Origin: CAJWPI01 sp964635015
GTDB lineage: Bacteria > Pseudomonadota > Gammaproteobacteria > Magnimaribacterales > Magnimaribacteraceae
NCBI GenBank assembly: GCA_964635015.1
Contig: CAZWMS010000015.1
Span: forward strand, 1 to 34,456
Reading direction: 5' to 3'
DNA length: 34,456 nucleotides
Shown: positions 1-7,913 of the stretch, one piece after another
How positions within the stretch are numbered: the stretch's first letter is position 1
Layout of the letters: each line of letters begins with the position of its first letter
The notes under the pieces: generated by a model
Told to the model about the DNA's origin: nothing
What the model saw: only the letters and a program-made list of their open reading frames with translations
Databases searched by the model: none
Position numbers and translations under genes: made by a program

Positions 1-814
1 CAACACCAACCTCTCTAGGTGCAGACTCCTTATTGGGAGCAACCACTACTTTATCTGGTAACAATACATTGTCTTTTTCTACCAGGTTTCTAGCTTCAGA
101 ATAAAGCGAAGGTTCTACTAAAGATCTCCCTATTTCTAGTCCTTTTGAACCGAGGCATGTATTCGCAATACCTCCTCCAAGCAATAAATGATCAACTTTA
201 TTGGCTAAAGCATTTATCAAAGAAAGTTTACTAGAGATCTTAGCTCCACCCAGAATTGCTAGGATAGGCCTGTTAGCTTTTTCAATAGTCTCAAGAGCTT
301 CCAGTTCTTCTCGAATTAAAAAACCTATACACGCTTGATCAACGAAGCTGGTCACCCCAGTAGTAGAAGCATGTTCTCTGTGTGAAGCAGCAAAAGCATC
401 TAAGACAAAAATATCGCAAAGGGATCCCAATTTTTTAGCTAAATTAGAATCATTACTTTTTTCACCTTTGAAGAACCTAATATTTTCTACCACCATGAAC
501 TGCCCTTTAATGACACCCAAAGAATCTAAATTGTCTGTTAAATAAATAGGCCTTTGTAATTTTTCCTCTAAATAACTGACTACAGGTTTTAAACTAAATT
601 CTTCTTGTACCCTCCCTGTTTCTTCTGGTCTTCCGAGGTGACTTAATAAAATGACCTTCCCGCCTTCTTCTAGGATGTATTTGATAGTTGGAAGAGAGCG
701 ATCTATTCTTTCTGCGTTTACAATTGTTCCAAGTCTCAAAGGAACATTCATGTCAGCCCTTAACAGAACCGTTTTACCTGACAGCTGGTACTCTGTTAGA
801 TCTTTAAGATGCAT
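1..814 (-). CDS. pgk: Phosphoglycerate kinase, partial (C-terminal part beyond left edge)
   Basis: Converts 1,3-bisphosphoglycerate and ADP to 3-phosphoglycerate and ATP in cytoplasmic glycolysis, and runs in reverse in gluconeogenesis. The frame starts at an ATG at 814 and stays open to the left edge, giving 271 codons of a protein usually near 390 residues, so about the last third is outside the window. Visible hallmarks in order are LLRADMNVPL near residue 17, SHLGRP at 58-63, DAFAASHR where most relatives have DAFGTAHR, then LGGAKISSK. The ATG directly follows the tkt stop (TAAATG), so translational coupling is likely. No erythrose-4-phosphate dehydrogenase gene lies between tkt and pgk, unlike the arrangement in Pseudomonas. 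Identification is secure; only the end is missing. Confidence 0.96.
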   Translation of the reverse strand, partial: MHLKDLTEYQLSGKTVLLRADMNVPLRLGTIVNAERIDRSLPTIKYILEEGGKVILLSHLGRPEETGRVQEEFSLKPVVSYLEEKLQRPIYLTDNLDSLGVIKGQFMVVENIRFFKGEKSNDSNLAKKLGSLCDIFVLDAFAASHREHASTTGVTSFVDQACIGFLIREELEALETIEKANRPILAILGGAKISSKLSLINALANKVDHLLLGGGIANTCLGSKGLEIGRSLVEPSLYSEARNLVEKDNVLLPDKVVVAPNKESAPREVGV

Positions 815-2806
815 TTAAAGTAATGAGTCTATGATTTTTATAATATTTTCCTTGTCAAATCCATAATGTTTTAGCAGCACATCTCCCGGTGCAGATTCTC
901 CAAATTCTTTCATTCCAACAACTTTTCCTTCTAACCCAACGTATTTTATCCACCAGTCATCATAAGAAGCTTCTATAGCTAACCTAGGAATACCTTGTCC
1001 CAAAACTTTTTCTTTGTAGACTTCGTTTTGCCGATCAAACCTTTCTGTGCTCGGCATGGAAACTACACGAATATTTTTTTCTGGTCCTATTTCTTTAACT
1101 GCCTCCATGACTGCTCCCAATTCTGAGCCGGTAGAAATGATAACCAAATTAGGTCTGTCTTCTGAATCAAGAAGAATATATCCCCCCTTTTCTATTAAGT
1201 TTTTTTGGTCTTGACTTCTATCTTGAGCTTTTAAAGCCTGTCTTGAAAGAATAATGGCTGTTGGATTATTTTTATTTAGCAGGGCCGCTTTCCACGAAAC
1301 TGCAGTTTCAACAGTATCACAAGGCCTCCAGGTTTCTAGACCAGGTGTGGACCTAAGACTTGCTAAATGCTCTATTGGTTGATGAGTCGGACCATCCTCT
1401 CCAAGCCCTATTGAATCATGAGAGTAGATAAATATGGAAGGTATCTCCATCAAAGCAGCTAATCTGACAGCATTCCTAGCATAATCTAAAAAAGTCAGAA
1501 AAGTTCCGGCATAAGGTCTAACCCCTCCGTGTAAAACAAGACCATTAACAATTGCGGTCATAGCAAACTCTCTTACCCCATAATATATGTAATTTCCATC
1601 AACTGTTGATTCATTAATCGCCTTAGTTCCAGTCCATCTAGTATTATTTGAACCACTTAGATCTGCAGATCCGCCTATTAATTCAGGTAACAAAGGACCT
1701 AGAAAATTTAAAACCACTTCAGAAGATTTTCTTGAAGCCATATCTTCTTGGTTTCTCTGTAGGTCATCAATAAATTTATCAATCTGATTTATGAAATCAG
1801 CTGGTAACTCATTAGATAAAGATCTTGTAAGTTCTTTAGCAAGATCAGGGTATTTTATTTCATAGTTATGGAATAATTTCTGCCATTCTCTTTCACTTGA
1901 ATTCCCTACATCTTTTGCATCCCACCCTGAATAAATTTCATCAGGAATGACAAAGGCAGGATATTCCCAATTTAATTCTTTTCTGGATAGTGCTATTTCT
2001 TCTTCTCCCAATGCAGAACCATGGGTGCTAGCTGTTCCTGCTTTATTAGGCGAACCCTTGCCAATCTTAGTCTTGCAGCAGATTATAGTTGGCTGATCTA
2101 GATTTTCTTTTGCCTGTTCAAATGCCTTATTAAGCATGCTCGAATCATGACCATCTACGTTTGGAATTACATGCCAGCCATAAGATTCGAACCTTTTGGG
2201 TATGTCTTCAGTAAACCATCCAGAAACCTCTCCATCTATAGAAATATCATTATCATCATATACAGCTATCAACTTTCCTAGTTTCAAAGTTCCTGCAAGA
2301 GAACATGCTTCATGAGTAATTCCCTCCATCAGACATCCATCTCCACAGAAAGCGTAAGTAAAGTGATCTATAACTGTGAACTCTTTGTTATTAAATCTTG
2401 AACAAAGTAATTTTTCGGCAATGGCCATGCCAACAGCATTGGCCATTCCTTGCCCCAAAGGCCCAGTTGTAGTCTCTACTCCGGGTGTGACTCCAAACTC
2501 AGGATGACCGGGTGTTTTTGATCCAAGCTGTCTAAAACTTTTTATTTCATCCATTGAAAGGTCATAACCTGTTAAATGAAGAAGGCTGTAAAGAAGCATA
2601 GATCCATGTCCGTTTGAAAGGACAAATCTATCTCTATTAACCCATTTTGGATTATTTGGATTGTGCTTGAGGTGGTTTCTCCAAAGAACTTCAGCTATAT
2701 CTGCCATTCCCATGGGCATGCCAGGATGACCACAACCTGCCTTTTCGACAGCGTCCATAGAAAGGACTCTTAAAACATTTGCTAACTCTTCTTTTTTATA
2801 AGACAT
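815..2806 (-). CDS. tkt: Transketolase
   Basis: Thiamine-diphosphate enzyme of the non-oxidative pentose phosphate pathway; it moves two-carbon ketol units between sugar phosphates in the cytoplasm. At 663 residues it has normal full length. Seen in sequence: GHPGMPMG near residue 26, TTTGPLGQG near 113, the thiamine-diphosphate/Mg motif GDGCLMEG near 153, and the transketolase signature HDSIGLGEDGPTHQP near 461. The ATG at 2806 aligns with the usual N-terminus of the family (ANVLRVLSMDAVEKAGCGHPG). The gene heads a leftward unit with pgk immediately after it, and faces metK across a 129-base divergent spacer that holds a TATAAT box about 30 bases upstream of the start. Confidence 0.98.
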   Translation of the reverse strand: MSYKKEELANVLRVLSMDAVEKAGCGHPGMPMGMADIAEVLWRNHLKHNPNNPKWVNRDRFVLSNGHGSMLLYSLLHLTGYDLSMDEIKSFRQLGSKTPGHPEFGVTPGVETTTGPLGQGMANAVGMAIAEKLLCSRFNNKEFTVIDHFTYAFCGDGCLMEGITHEACSLAGTLKLGKLIAVYDDNDISIDGEVSGWFTEDIPKRFESYGWHVIPNVDGHDSSMLNKAFEQAKENLDQPTIICCKTKIGKGSPNKAGTASTHGSALGEEEIALSRKELNWEYPAFVIPDEIYSGWDAKDVGNSSEREWQKLFHNYEIKYPDLAKELTRSLSNELPADFINQIDKFIDDLQRNQEDMASRKSSEVVLNFLGPLLPELIGGSADLSGSNNTRWTGTKAINESTVDGNYIYYGVREFAMTAIVNGLVLHGGVRPYAGTFLTFLDYARNAVRLAALMEIPSIFIYSHDSIGLGEDGPTHQPIEHLASLRSTPGLETWRPCDTVETAVSWKAALLNKNNPTAIILSRQALKAQDRSQDQKNLIEKGGYILLDSEDRPNLVIISTGSELGAVMEAVKEIGPEKNIRVVSMPSTERFDRQNEVYKEKVLGQGIPRLAIEASYDDWWIKYVGLEGKVVGMKEFGESAPGDVLLKHYGFDKENIIKIIDSLL

Positions 2807-2836
2807 TATGAAAATAGGTATATGGTATTTTCCCTG

Positions 2837-2842
2837 ATTATA
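2837..2842 (-). promoter_or_regulatory. -10 box of probable tkt-pgk promoter
   Basis: On the minus strand the hexamer is a perfect TATAAT, placing a start site near 2830 and a leader of about 24 bases before the tkt ATG. No good -35 sits at 16-18 bases upstream; TTGTAT occurs but only 10 bases away. The call therefore rests on the -10 box and its position in the divergent spacer. Confidence 0.4.
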
Positions 2843-2875
2843 AAAAAACTGTATACAACTTATCTTTAAAATTAG

Positions 2876-2931
2876 CTAAAAGACCTATTTAAAGGTTAGA
2901 ATGCCGAGCTTTTTAGAGTATCAATAAAGCT
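2876..2931 (+). promoter_or_regulatory. Candidate structured leader of metK with two competing stems
   Basis: Three pairings can be drawn by eye. Stem A joins CTAAAAG (2876-2882) to CTTTTTAG (2909-2916) with one bulged base. A small stem ACCT/AGGT (2883-2886 with 2893-2896) sits inside it. Stem B joins AGCTTT (2907-2912) to AAAGCT (2926-2931), ending 4 bases before the metK ATG. A and B share 2909-2912, so they cannot form together. There is no Shine-Dalgarno sequence. This looks like a translational switch, but AT-rich DNA gives such stems by chance, and I cannot match it to a known SAM or SAH riboswitch class. Confidence 0.3.
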
Positions 2932-2935
2932 AATT

Positions 2936-4099
2936 ATGTCAGAATATAAAGTATTTACATCTGAATCTGTCTCTGAGGGACATCCTGATAAGATGGCTGA
3001 TCAAATTTCTGATGCTGTTCTTGATGCGATGATAAAAGATGACCCAGATTCAAGGGTAGCATGTGAAACCTTAGTCAAAGATAACATGGTTGTTCTTGCT
3101 GGAGAAATTACTAGCAAATCCAATGCCAACTTAGATGAAATAACTAGAAAGGTAATATGCGATATAGGTTATAACGATATTTCGGTGGGATGTGATGGAA
3201 GTACCTGCGAAATTTTGAATGCAATAGGTAAACAATCTTCTAACATAGCTCAGGGGGTTAATGAAGGTGAAGGGGAGGATAAAGAGCAAGGAGCGGGCGA
3301 CCAAGGTCTTATGTTTGGATATGCAACAAATGAAACTGAGGTACTTATGCCGGCCCCTATAACTTATTCACATAGGCTTGTAGAACAACAAGCCTTCATA
3401 AGAAAATCGGGTAAACTAAAATGGTTAAGACCTGATGCAAAAAGCCAGGTAAGCTTTGTTTATGGAAATGATGGTAAGCCTGAATCTATATCAGCTGTTG
3501 TTTTGTCTACCCAACATGATCCTGAAGTTTCTCAGAATGATTTAAAAGAAGGAGTTATCGAGGAGATTATTAAACCCATACTCCCCCAAAATTGGTTATC
3601 TAAAGAAACTAAATACTTTATAAATCCAACTGGAAAATTCGAAATCGGAGGTCCCGCGGGTGACTGTGGGCTCACTGGAAGAAAAATTATTGTAGATACA
3701 TATGGGGGAATGGCCAGGCATGGAGGAGGTGCCTTTTCAGGAAAAGACCCTTCAAAAGTAGATAGATCTGCAGCTTACGCAGGAAGGTATGTTGCAAAAA
3801 ATATAGTTGCAGCAGGACTTGCAGATAAATGTGAAATCCAAGTATCTTATGCCATCGGAGTTGCTGAACCCACCTCTATAAGTGTTAACACTTTTGGGAC
3901 TGGGAAGATTGAAGAAAAGAGGATATCAAACCTTATAAACGAAATTTTTGATCTTAGACCAAGGGGGTTAATTGAAATGCTAAATTTAAAAAGACCTATT
4001 TATCAAAGCACAGCTGCTTATGGTCACTTTGGAAGAGAAGAAGATGCTTTTACATGGGAAAAAACAGATAAGATAGAGGCTTTACAAACTGCTAATTAG
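2936..4099 (+). CDS. metK: S-adenosylmethionine synthetase
   Basis: Makes S-adenosylmethionine from methionine and ATP in the cytoplasm; the main methyl donor for the cell. The 387-residue length is typical. Motifs seen: SEGHPDKMADQISDAVLD (about residues 13-30, ATP/metal site), GAGDQGLMFGYA near 120, and GGGAFSGKDPSKVDRSAAY near 263 (phosphate-binding loop). The ATG at 2936 gives the standard start (MSEYKVFTSESVSEGHPD). It opens the rightward run metK-ahcY-metF, which covers SAM synthesis, recycling of the by-product and supply of methyl-tetrahydrofolate. No methionine synthase gene is in the window. The start has no Shine-Dalgarno sequence and lies next to a possible leader hairpin, which could allow feedback control. 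Confidence 0.98.
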   Translation: MSEYKVFTSESVSEGHPDKMADQISDAVLDAMIKDDPDSRVACETLVKDNMVVLAGEITSKSNANLDEITRKVICDIGYNDISVGCDGSTCEILNAIGKQSSNIAQGVNEGEGEDKEQGAGDQGLMFGYATNETEVLMPAPITYSHRLVEQQAFIRKSGKLKWLRPDAKSQVSFVYGNDGKPESISAVVLSTQHDPEVSQNDLKEGVIEEIIKPILPQNWLSKETKYFINPTGKFEIGGPAGDCGLTGRKIIVDTYGGMARHGGGAFSGKDPSKVDRSAAYAGRYVAKNIVAAGLADKCEIQVSYAIGVAEPTSISVNTFGTGKIEEKRISNLINEIFDLRPRGLIEMLNLKRPIYQSTAAYGHFGREEDAFTWEKTDKIEALQTAN

Positions 4100-4120
4100 A
4101 TAAATTTAAATAGAAAAAAG

Positions 4121-5521
4121 ATGAATAAAAACAATGATTTTAAAGTAGCAGATATTTCTTTGGCAGAATGGGGGAGAAAAGAAATAATCATTGCCCAGTC
4201 TGAAATGCCTGCCTTAATGCAATTAAGAGGAAGGTATTCTAAAGAAAGACCACTTCAAGGAGCTAAGATTCTGGGTTGTATTCATATGACTATTCAAACT
4301 GCAGTTCTCATTGAAACTCTTATAAATTTGGGGGCTGAAGTTAGGTGGTCTGGATGTAATATTTTTTCTACACAAGACCATGCAGCGGCAGCTATAGCCA
4401 AAGCTGGCATACCTGTTTTTGCTTGGAAGGGTCAAACTGAAGAAGAATTTGACTGGTGCATAGAACAAACAATTTTAAAGGATGGTGACCCTTGGGAGGC
4501 TAACATGATTTTAGATGATGGAGGGGACTTAACTGCCATGGTCCATAATAAATATCCAGAAATACTAGATAAAATTCATGGTATTACCGAAGAAACTACT
4601 ACAGGAATAGTTAGACTTCACGAAATGATTAAACAAAATAGATTAAAAGTACCGGCTATCAATGTAAACGACTCAGTAACAAAATCTAAAAATGATAATA
4701 AATATGGTACAAGACACAGTCTAAATGATGGAATTAAAAGGGCTACTGATATGTTCTTGTCAGGAAGAAAGGCTCTTGTTATAGGATATGGAGATGTAGG
4801 AAAGGGTTCTGCTCAAAGTCTAAGACAGGAGGGGATGGTTGTCAGAATAAGTGAGATAGACCCCATTTGTGCTATGCAGGCCTGTATGGATGGGTTTGAA
4901 GTTGTGTCTCCATATAATGAAGGGGTTATTAAAGAAACTGATACATCTATTAATCAACGCTTAATGCAAGATACTGATCTAATTGTAACTTCAACGGGTA
5001 ATTATAAAGTTTGTGATAAACATATGCTTAAGGCCCTTAAAAAAGGAGCAGTAGTCTGCAACATAGGACATTTTGACACTGAAATTGACACTCAATTCCT
5101 AAGGGAAAGTTGGGCGTGGGAGGAAGTTAAACCTCAAGTACACAAAATTTTTAGAGATACCATAGCAGGGAATAAACCTAATCCCGAAAGTGATGACTAT
5201 CTCATACTGCTTTCTGAAGGTAGATTGGTTAACTTAGGAAATGCAACTGGACATCCTTCTAGGATAATGGATGGCTCTTTTGCTAATCAAGTTCTGGCGC
5301 AAATGTATCTATATGAAAAGCGGTTTGCTTCATTGAATGATGAAGAAAAAAAGAAGAATCTTATTAAAATAGAGGTTCTTCCTAAAAAGTTGGATGAAGA
5401 AGTTGCCTCTTATATGGTTCAAGGTTTTGGAGGGACTATAACAAAACTCACCAAAGAACAGGCAGAGTACATAAATGTTCCAGAAGAAGGACCATTTAAA
5501 ACAGATATATATAAATACTAG
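4121..5521 (+). CDS. ahcY: Adenosylhomocysteinase (S-adenosylhomocysteine hydrolase)
   Basis: NAD-dependent enzyme that reversibly splits S-adenosylhomocysteine into adenosine and homocysteine, clearing the inhibitory product of methylation. It is 466 residues, in the range of the longer bacterial form. Seen: CIHMTIQTAVLIETL (about residues 53-67), STQDHAAAAIA (substrate site), the Rossmann motif GYGDVGKGSA near 222, GHFDTEID near 312, and the C-terminal FKTDIYKY typical of the family, whose Lys-Tyr reaches the NAD of a neighbouring subunit. It follows metK by 21 bases and precedes metF by 14. Choice of the ahcY route rather than Pfs/LuxS indicates no AI-2 production from this pathway, which is inference. 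Confidence 0.98.
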   Translation: MNKNNDFKVADISLAEWGRKEIIIAQSEMPALMQLRGRYSKERPLQGAKILGCIHMTIQTAVLIETLINLGAEVRWSGCNIFSTQDHAAAAIAKAGIPVFAWKGQTEEEFDWCIEQTILKDGDPWEANMILDDGGDLTAMVHNKYPEILDKIHGITEETTTGIVRLHEMIKQNRLKVPAINVNDSVTKSKNDNKYGTRHSLNDGIKRATDMFLSGRKALVIGYGDVGKGSAQSLRQEGMVVRISEIDPICAMQACMDGFEVVSPYNEGVIKETDTSINQRLMQDTDLIVTSTGNYKVCDKHMLKALKKGAVVCNIGHFDTEIDTQFLRESWAWEEVKPQVHKIFRDTIAGNKPNPESDDYLILLSEGRLVNLGNATGHPSRIMDGSFANQVLAQMYLYEKRFASLNDEEKKKNLIKIEVLPKKLDEEVASYMVQGFGGTITKLTKEQAEYINVPEEGPFKTDIYKY

Positions 5522-5535
5522 TAAACCAAGAACCA

Positions 5536-6381
5536 ATGTCCAAAGACTCTAAAAAACTGAGTTTTGAGTTTTTTCCCCCCAAAACTCAAGACGGAAAAGA
5601 GAAACTTAAGCTTTTAGCAAAAAAATTAGAGCTCTTTTCACCAGAATATTATTCAGTAACTTTTGGAGCAGGAGGTTCAACTAGAGATGGGACTTTGGAT
5701 GCTTGTGTGCTTCTGTCACAATTATCTACACAAATTTGCCCTCATATTTCTGGAATCACATCTACAAAAGAAGAAATTTTAGAAATACTAGCGGAATATT
5801 CTAAAAAAAACTTGAACAGACTTGTTGTTTTAAGGGGAGACCTTCCTTCTGGAATGGCTAGATCTGGGGACTTTCCATACGCTGTAGATTTAATAAAATT
5901 TATAAAAGAAACTCAGAATGATAAATTTCACATAGAGGTTGCGGCCTACCCAGAAACCCATCCAGAAGCACTGAATCCCGAAGCAGACTTTAAAAATTTT
6001 GTTAATAAAGTGTCTGCGGGTGCTGATGGAGCTATAACTCAATTTTTTTTCGAGCCCGAACCTTTTTTTAATTTTGTAGAAAATTGCGAAAAAAAGAATA
6101 TCTCTATTCCCCTTGTACCCGGAATAATGCCAATACACAATGCTGAAGCTTTATTGAGGATGGCAAAAGGCTGTGGCACAAAAATACCCTTGTGGCTCAA
6201 AGATGGCTTGAAAAGATATTCCAATGAAGAAGATTTAATTAAATATGGCATTGATATTGTTTCTAATCTTTGTAATAAATTATTAAACTTTGGAGTGCCT
6301 GGTATTCATTTTTATACAATAAACAGAGATGAACCAACTAAGTCTATAATTAAAAACCTTAATCTTGAGTTTGATGCCTAA
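5536..6381 (+). CDS. metF: Methylenetetrahydrofolate reductase
   Basis: FAD enzyme reducing 5,10-methylene-tetrahydrofolate to 5-methyl-tetrahydrofolate, the methyl source for remaking methionine. At 281 residues it matches the short bacterial form without the eukaryotic regulatory domain. Seen: SFEFFPPKT near residue 9 (catalytic Glu region), VTFGAGGSTRDGT near 41, LRGDLPSG, and GADGAITQFFFEPEPF near 162. The ATG at 5536 gives the compact N-terminus expected. It ends inside the start of argH (8-base overlap), so the SAM-cycle genes and the arginine/lysine genes appear to share one transcript. Confidence 0.97.
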   Translation: MSKDSKKLSFEFFPPKTQDGKEKLKLLAKKLELFSPEYYSVTFGAGGSTRDGTLDACVLLSQLSTQICPHISGITSTKEEILEILAEYSKKNLNRLVVLRGDLPSGMARSGDFPYAVDLIKFIKETQNDKFHIEVAAYPETHPEALNPEADFKNFVNKVSAGADGAITQFFFEPEPFFNFVENCEKKNISIPLVPGIMPIHNAEALLRMAKGCGTKIPLWLKDGLKRYSNEEDLIKYGIDIVSNLCNKLLNFGVPGIHFYTINRDEPTKSIIKNLNLEFDA

Positions 6382-7789
6382 AAAGAAAAAAAATTCTAAA
6401 AATCTAATTTGGGGGAGTAGATTTAAATCCTTACCAAGTGAAATTGCTATCAAATATACTTCCTCAGTAAGTGTAGATAATAGACTTTACAAGCAAGATA
6501 TAGAGGCCTCCAAGAGATATGCTTTTTCTTTGAAAGAGGCTAAGGCAATTAGTGCAACCGACTATCAAAAAATAAGTAAAGGTCTGAATAAGATACTTAA
6601 AGAAATAAAATCTGATAAATTTACTTGGAGCGACGAACTTGAGGATGTTCACATGAATATAGAACATTCTCTTTTCAAAAAAATAGGAGGCGTTGCAAAA
6701 AAACTCCATACAGGAAGGTCTAGGAATGACCAAGTTACTACTGATCTAAGGTTATTCCTAATAAATGCTATAGAAAACATAAACAACAAAATTACCAAAA
6801 CCCAAATTGCTATAGTCAGAAAGGCAGAAAAATATTATGACTCTCTGATGCCAGGTTTTACTCACATGCAAATAGCCCAACCAATTACTTTTGGCCATCA
6901 TCTAATGGCGTGGTTCGAAATGCTAGAAAGAGATATATCTAGAATGGAAGAAACTAAAGATAGAATGAGTACTCTCCCTCTCGGTTCGGGAGCATTGTCC
7001 GGAAGTAGGTATAAAATAGATTTAAAAAAACTAGCTAAAGAATTAAATTTTAAAAGGGTCTCTAATAACTCTGTTGATGCAGTTAGCGACAGGGATTTTG
7101 TTATTGAGTTCCTGTCATCAATAAGTATTCTTGGAATCCATCTTTCAAGGTTCAATGAAGAAATAGTTCTTTGGTCTTCCCCTCAATTTAATTATATTAA
7201 ATTAGGTGAACAATTTTTTACTGGTTCATCTATCATGCCCCAGAAGAAAAACCCTGATGTGGCAGAGTTAATTAGGGGTGGTACAGCAAGATACATAGGT
7301 AACTTGTCTGGTATCTTAAGCTTACTTAAAAACCTCCCCCTTTCTTATAATAGAGACATGCAGGAAGACAAGCGCTTTATTTTTGATAGTTTAGATCATT
7401 GCCTGAAAAGCCTAGAAATCTTCTCCTCCTTAGTTGATAGCATTGTAGCGAACACAAAAAAAATGAGAGAAGATTGTAACTTAGGTCAAATAACTGCCAC
7501 AGAATTAGCTGATTACTTGGTAACTAAAAATATACCTTTTAGAAGAGCTCATAATATAGCTGCCAAGATAGTTTCTTATGCAGAAAAAGAGAATAGACAG
7601 ATATTTGAACTTTCTTTAAAGGAATTAAAGAAAAAATCTAAATCTATTGAAGATGATGTAAAAAACTACCTTTCGCCTGAATCTGCTGTAAAGGCAAAAG
7701 GCTCAATTGGTGGGACGGCTCCAAATCAAGTTTCCTTTCAAATAAAAAGAGCAAAAAAATTATTAAAATCTAGAAAGAGGAATGGGTAA
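6374..7789 (+). CDS. argH: Argininosuccinate lyase
   Basis: Last step of arginine synthesis: splits argininosuccinate into arginine and fumarate. Member of the fumarase/aspartase superfamily and a homotetramer in characterised relatives. The signature GSSIMPQKKNPDVAELIRG is present near residue 277, with the conserved HTGRSRNDQVTTDLRL near 113 and the catalytic-region TFGHHLMAWFEMLERD. I place the start at ATG 6374 (471 residues). A TTG three codons upstream at 6365 is in frame and would add MSL, but there is no ribosome site to favour it. ATG 6374 overlaps metF by 8 bases (ATGCCTAA). The 3' end overlaps lptM by 8 bases. An unusually Lys-rich N-terminus precedes the conserved WGSRF. Confidence 0.96.
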   Translation: MPKKKKNSKNLIWGSRFKSLPSEIAIKYTSSVSVDNRLYKQDIEASKRYAFSLKEAKAISATDYQKISKGLNKILKEIKSDKFTWSDELEDVHMNIEHSLFKKIGGVAKKLHTGRSRNDQVTTDLRLFLINAIENINNKITKTQIAIVRKAEKYYDSLMPGFTHMQIAQPITFGHHLMAWFEMLERDISRMEETKDRMSTLPLGSGALSGSRYKIDLKKLAKELNFKRVSNNSVDAVSDRDFVIEFLSSISILGIHLSRFNEEIVLWSSPQFNYIKLGEQFFTGSSIMPQKKNPDVAELIRGGTARYIGNLSGILSLLKNLPLSYNRDMQEDKRFIFDSLDHCLKSLEIFSSLVDSIVANTKKMREDCNLGQITATELADYLVTKNIPFRRAHNIAAKIVSYAEKENRQIFELSLKELKKKSKSIEDDVKNYLSPESAVKAKGSIGGTAPNQVSFQIKRAKKLLKSRKRNG

Positions 7790-7913
7790 TAATCCGGTAA
7801 AAATTTTATTTTTTTTTACTGTCCTAGTAGTCTTATTTTCGAGCTGCGGACAGAAGGGACCTCTAAAGATTCCTGGACATACTAATACGGAGCAATTTCA
7901 GGATGGGCTTTAA
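7782..7913 (+). CDS. lptM: LPS-assembly small lipoprotein LptM (YifL/LppL family)
   Basis: A 43-residue lipoprotein, too small for many gene finders. Residues 8-20 are hydrophobic (ILFFFTVLVVLFS), followed by the lipobox-like LFSSC with the lipidated Cys at 22. The mature protein begins CGQKGPLKIPG, the hallmark CG(L/Q)KGPL of E. coli LptM (YifL). Position is also diagnostic: directly upstream of lysA-dapF, as in Pseudomonas (lppL) and beside dapF in E. coli. In E. coli LptM binds the LptD/LptE translocon in the outer membrane and promotes correct LptD disulfide formation. Here the mature part is only about 22 residues against about 48 in E. coli. It overlaps argH by 8 bases and lysA by 11, so translation of all three is likely coupled. 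Confidence 0.9.
   Translation: MGNNPVKILFFFTVLVVLFSSCGQKGPLKIPGHTNTEQFQDGL

Noticed and set aside
2807..2935. Known SAM or SAH riboswitch before metK
   Set aside because: I could not match the sequence to any remembered consensus of SAM-I, SAM-II, SAM/SAH or SAH classes. Only a generic structured-leader call is kept.
6365..6373. TTG start for argH
   Set aside because: Only three extra residues and no ribosome site; ATG 6374 is simpler.
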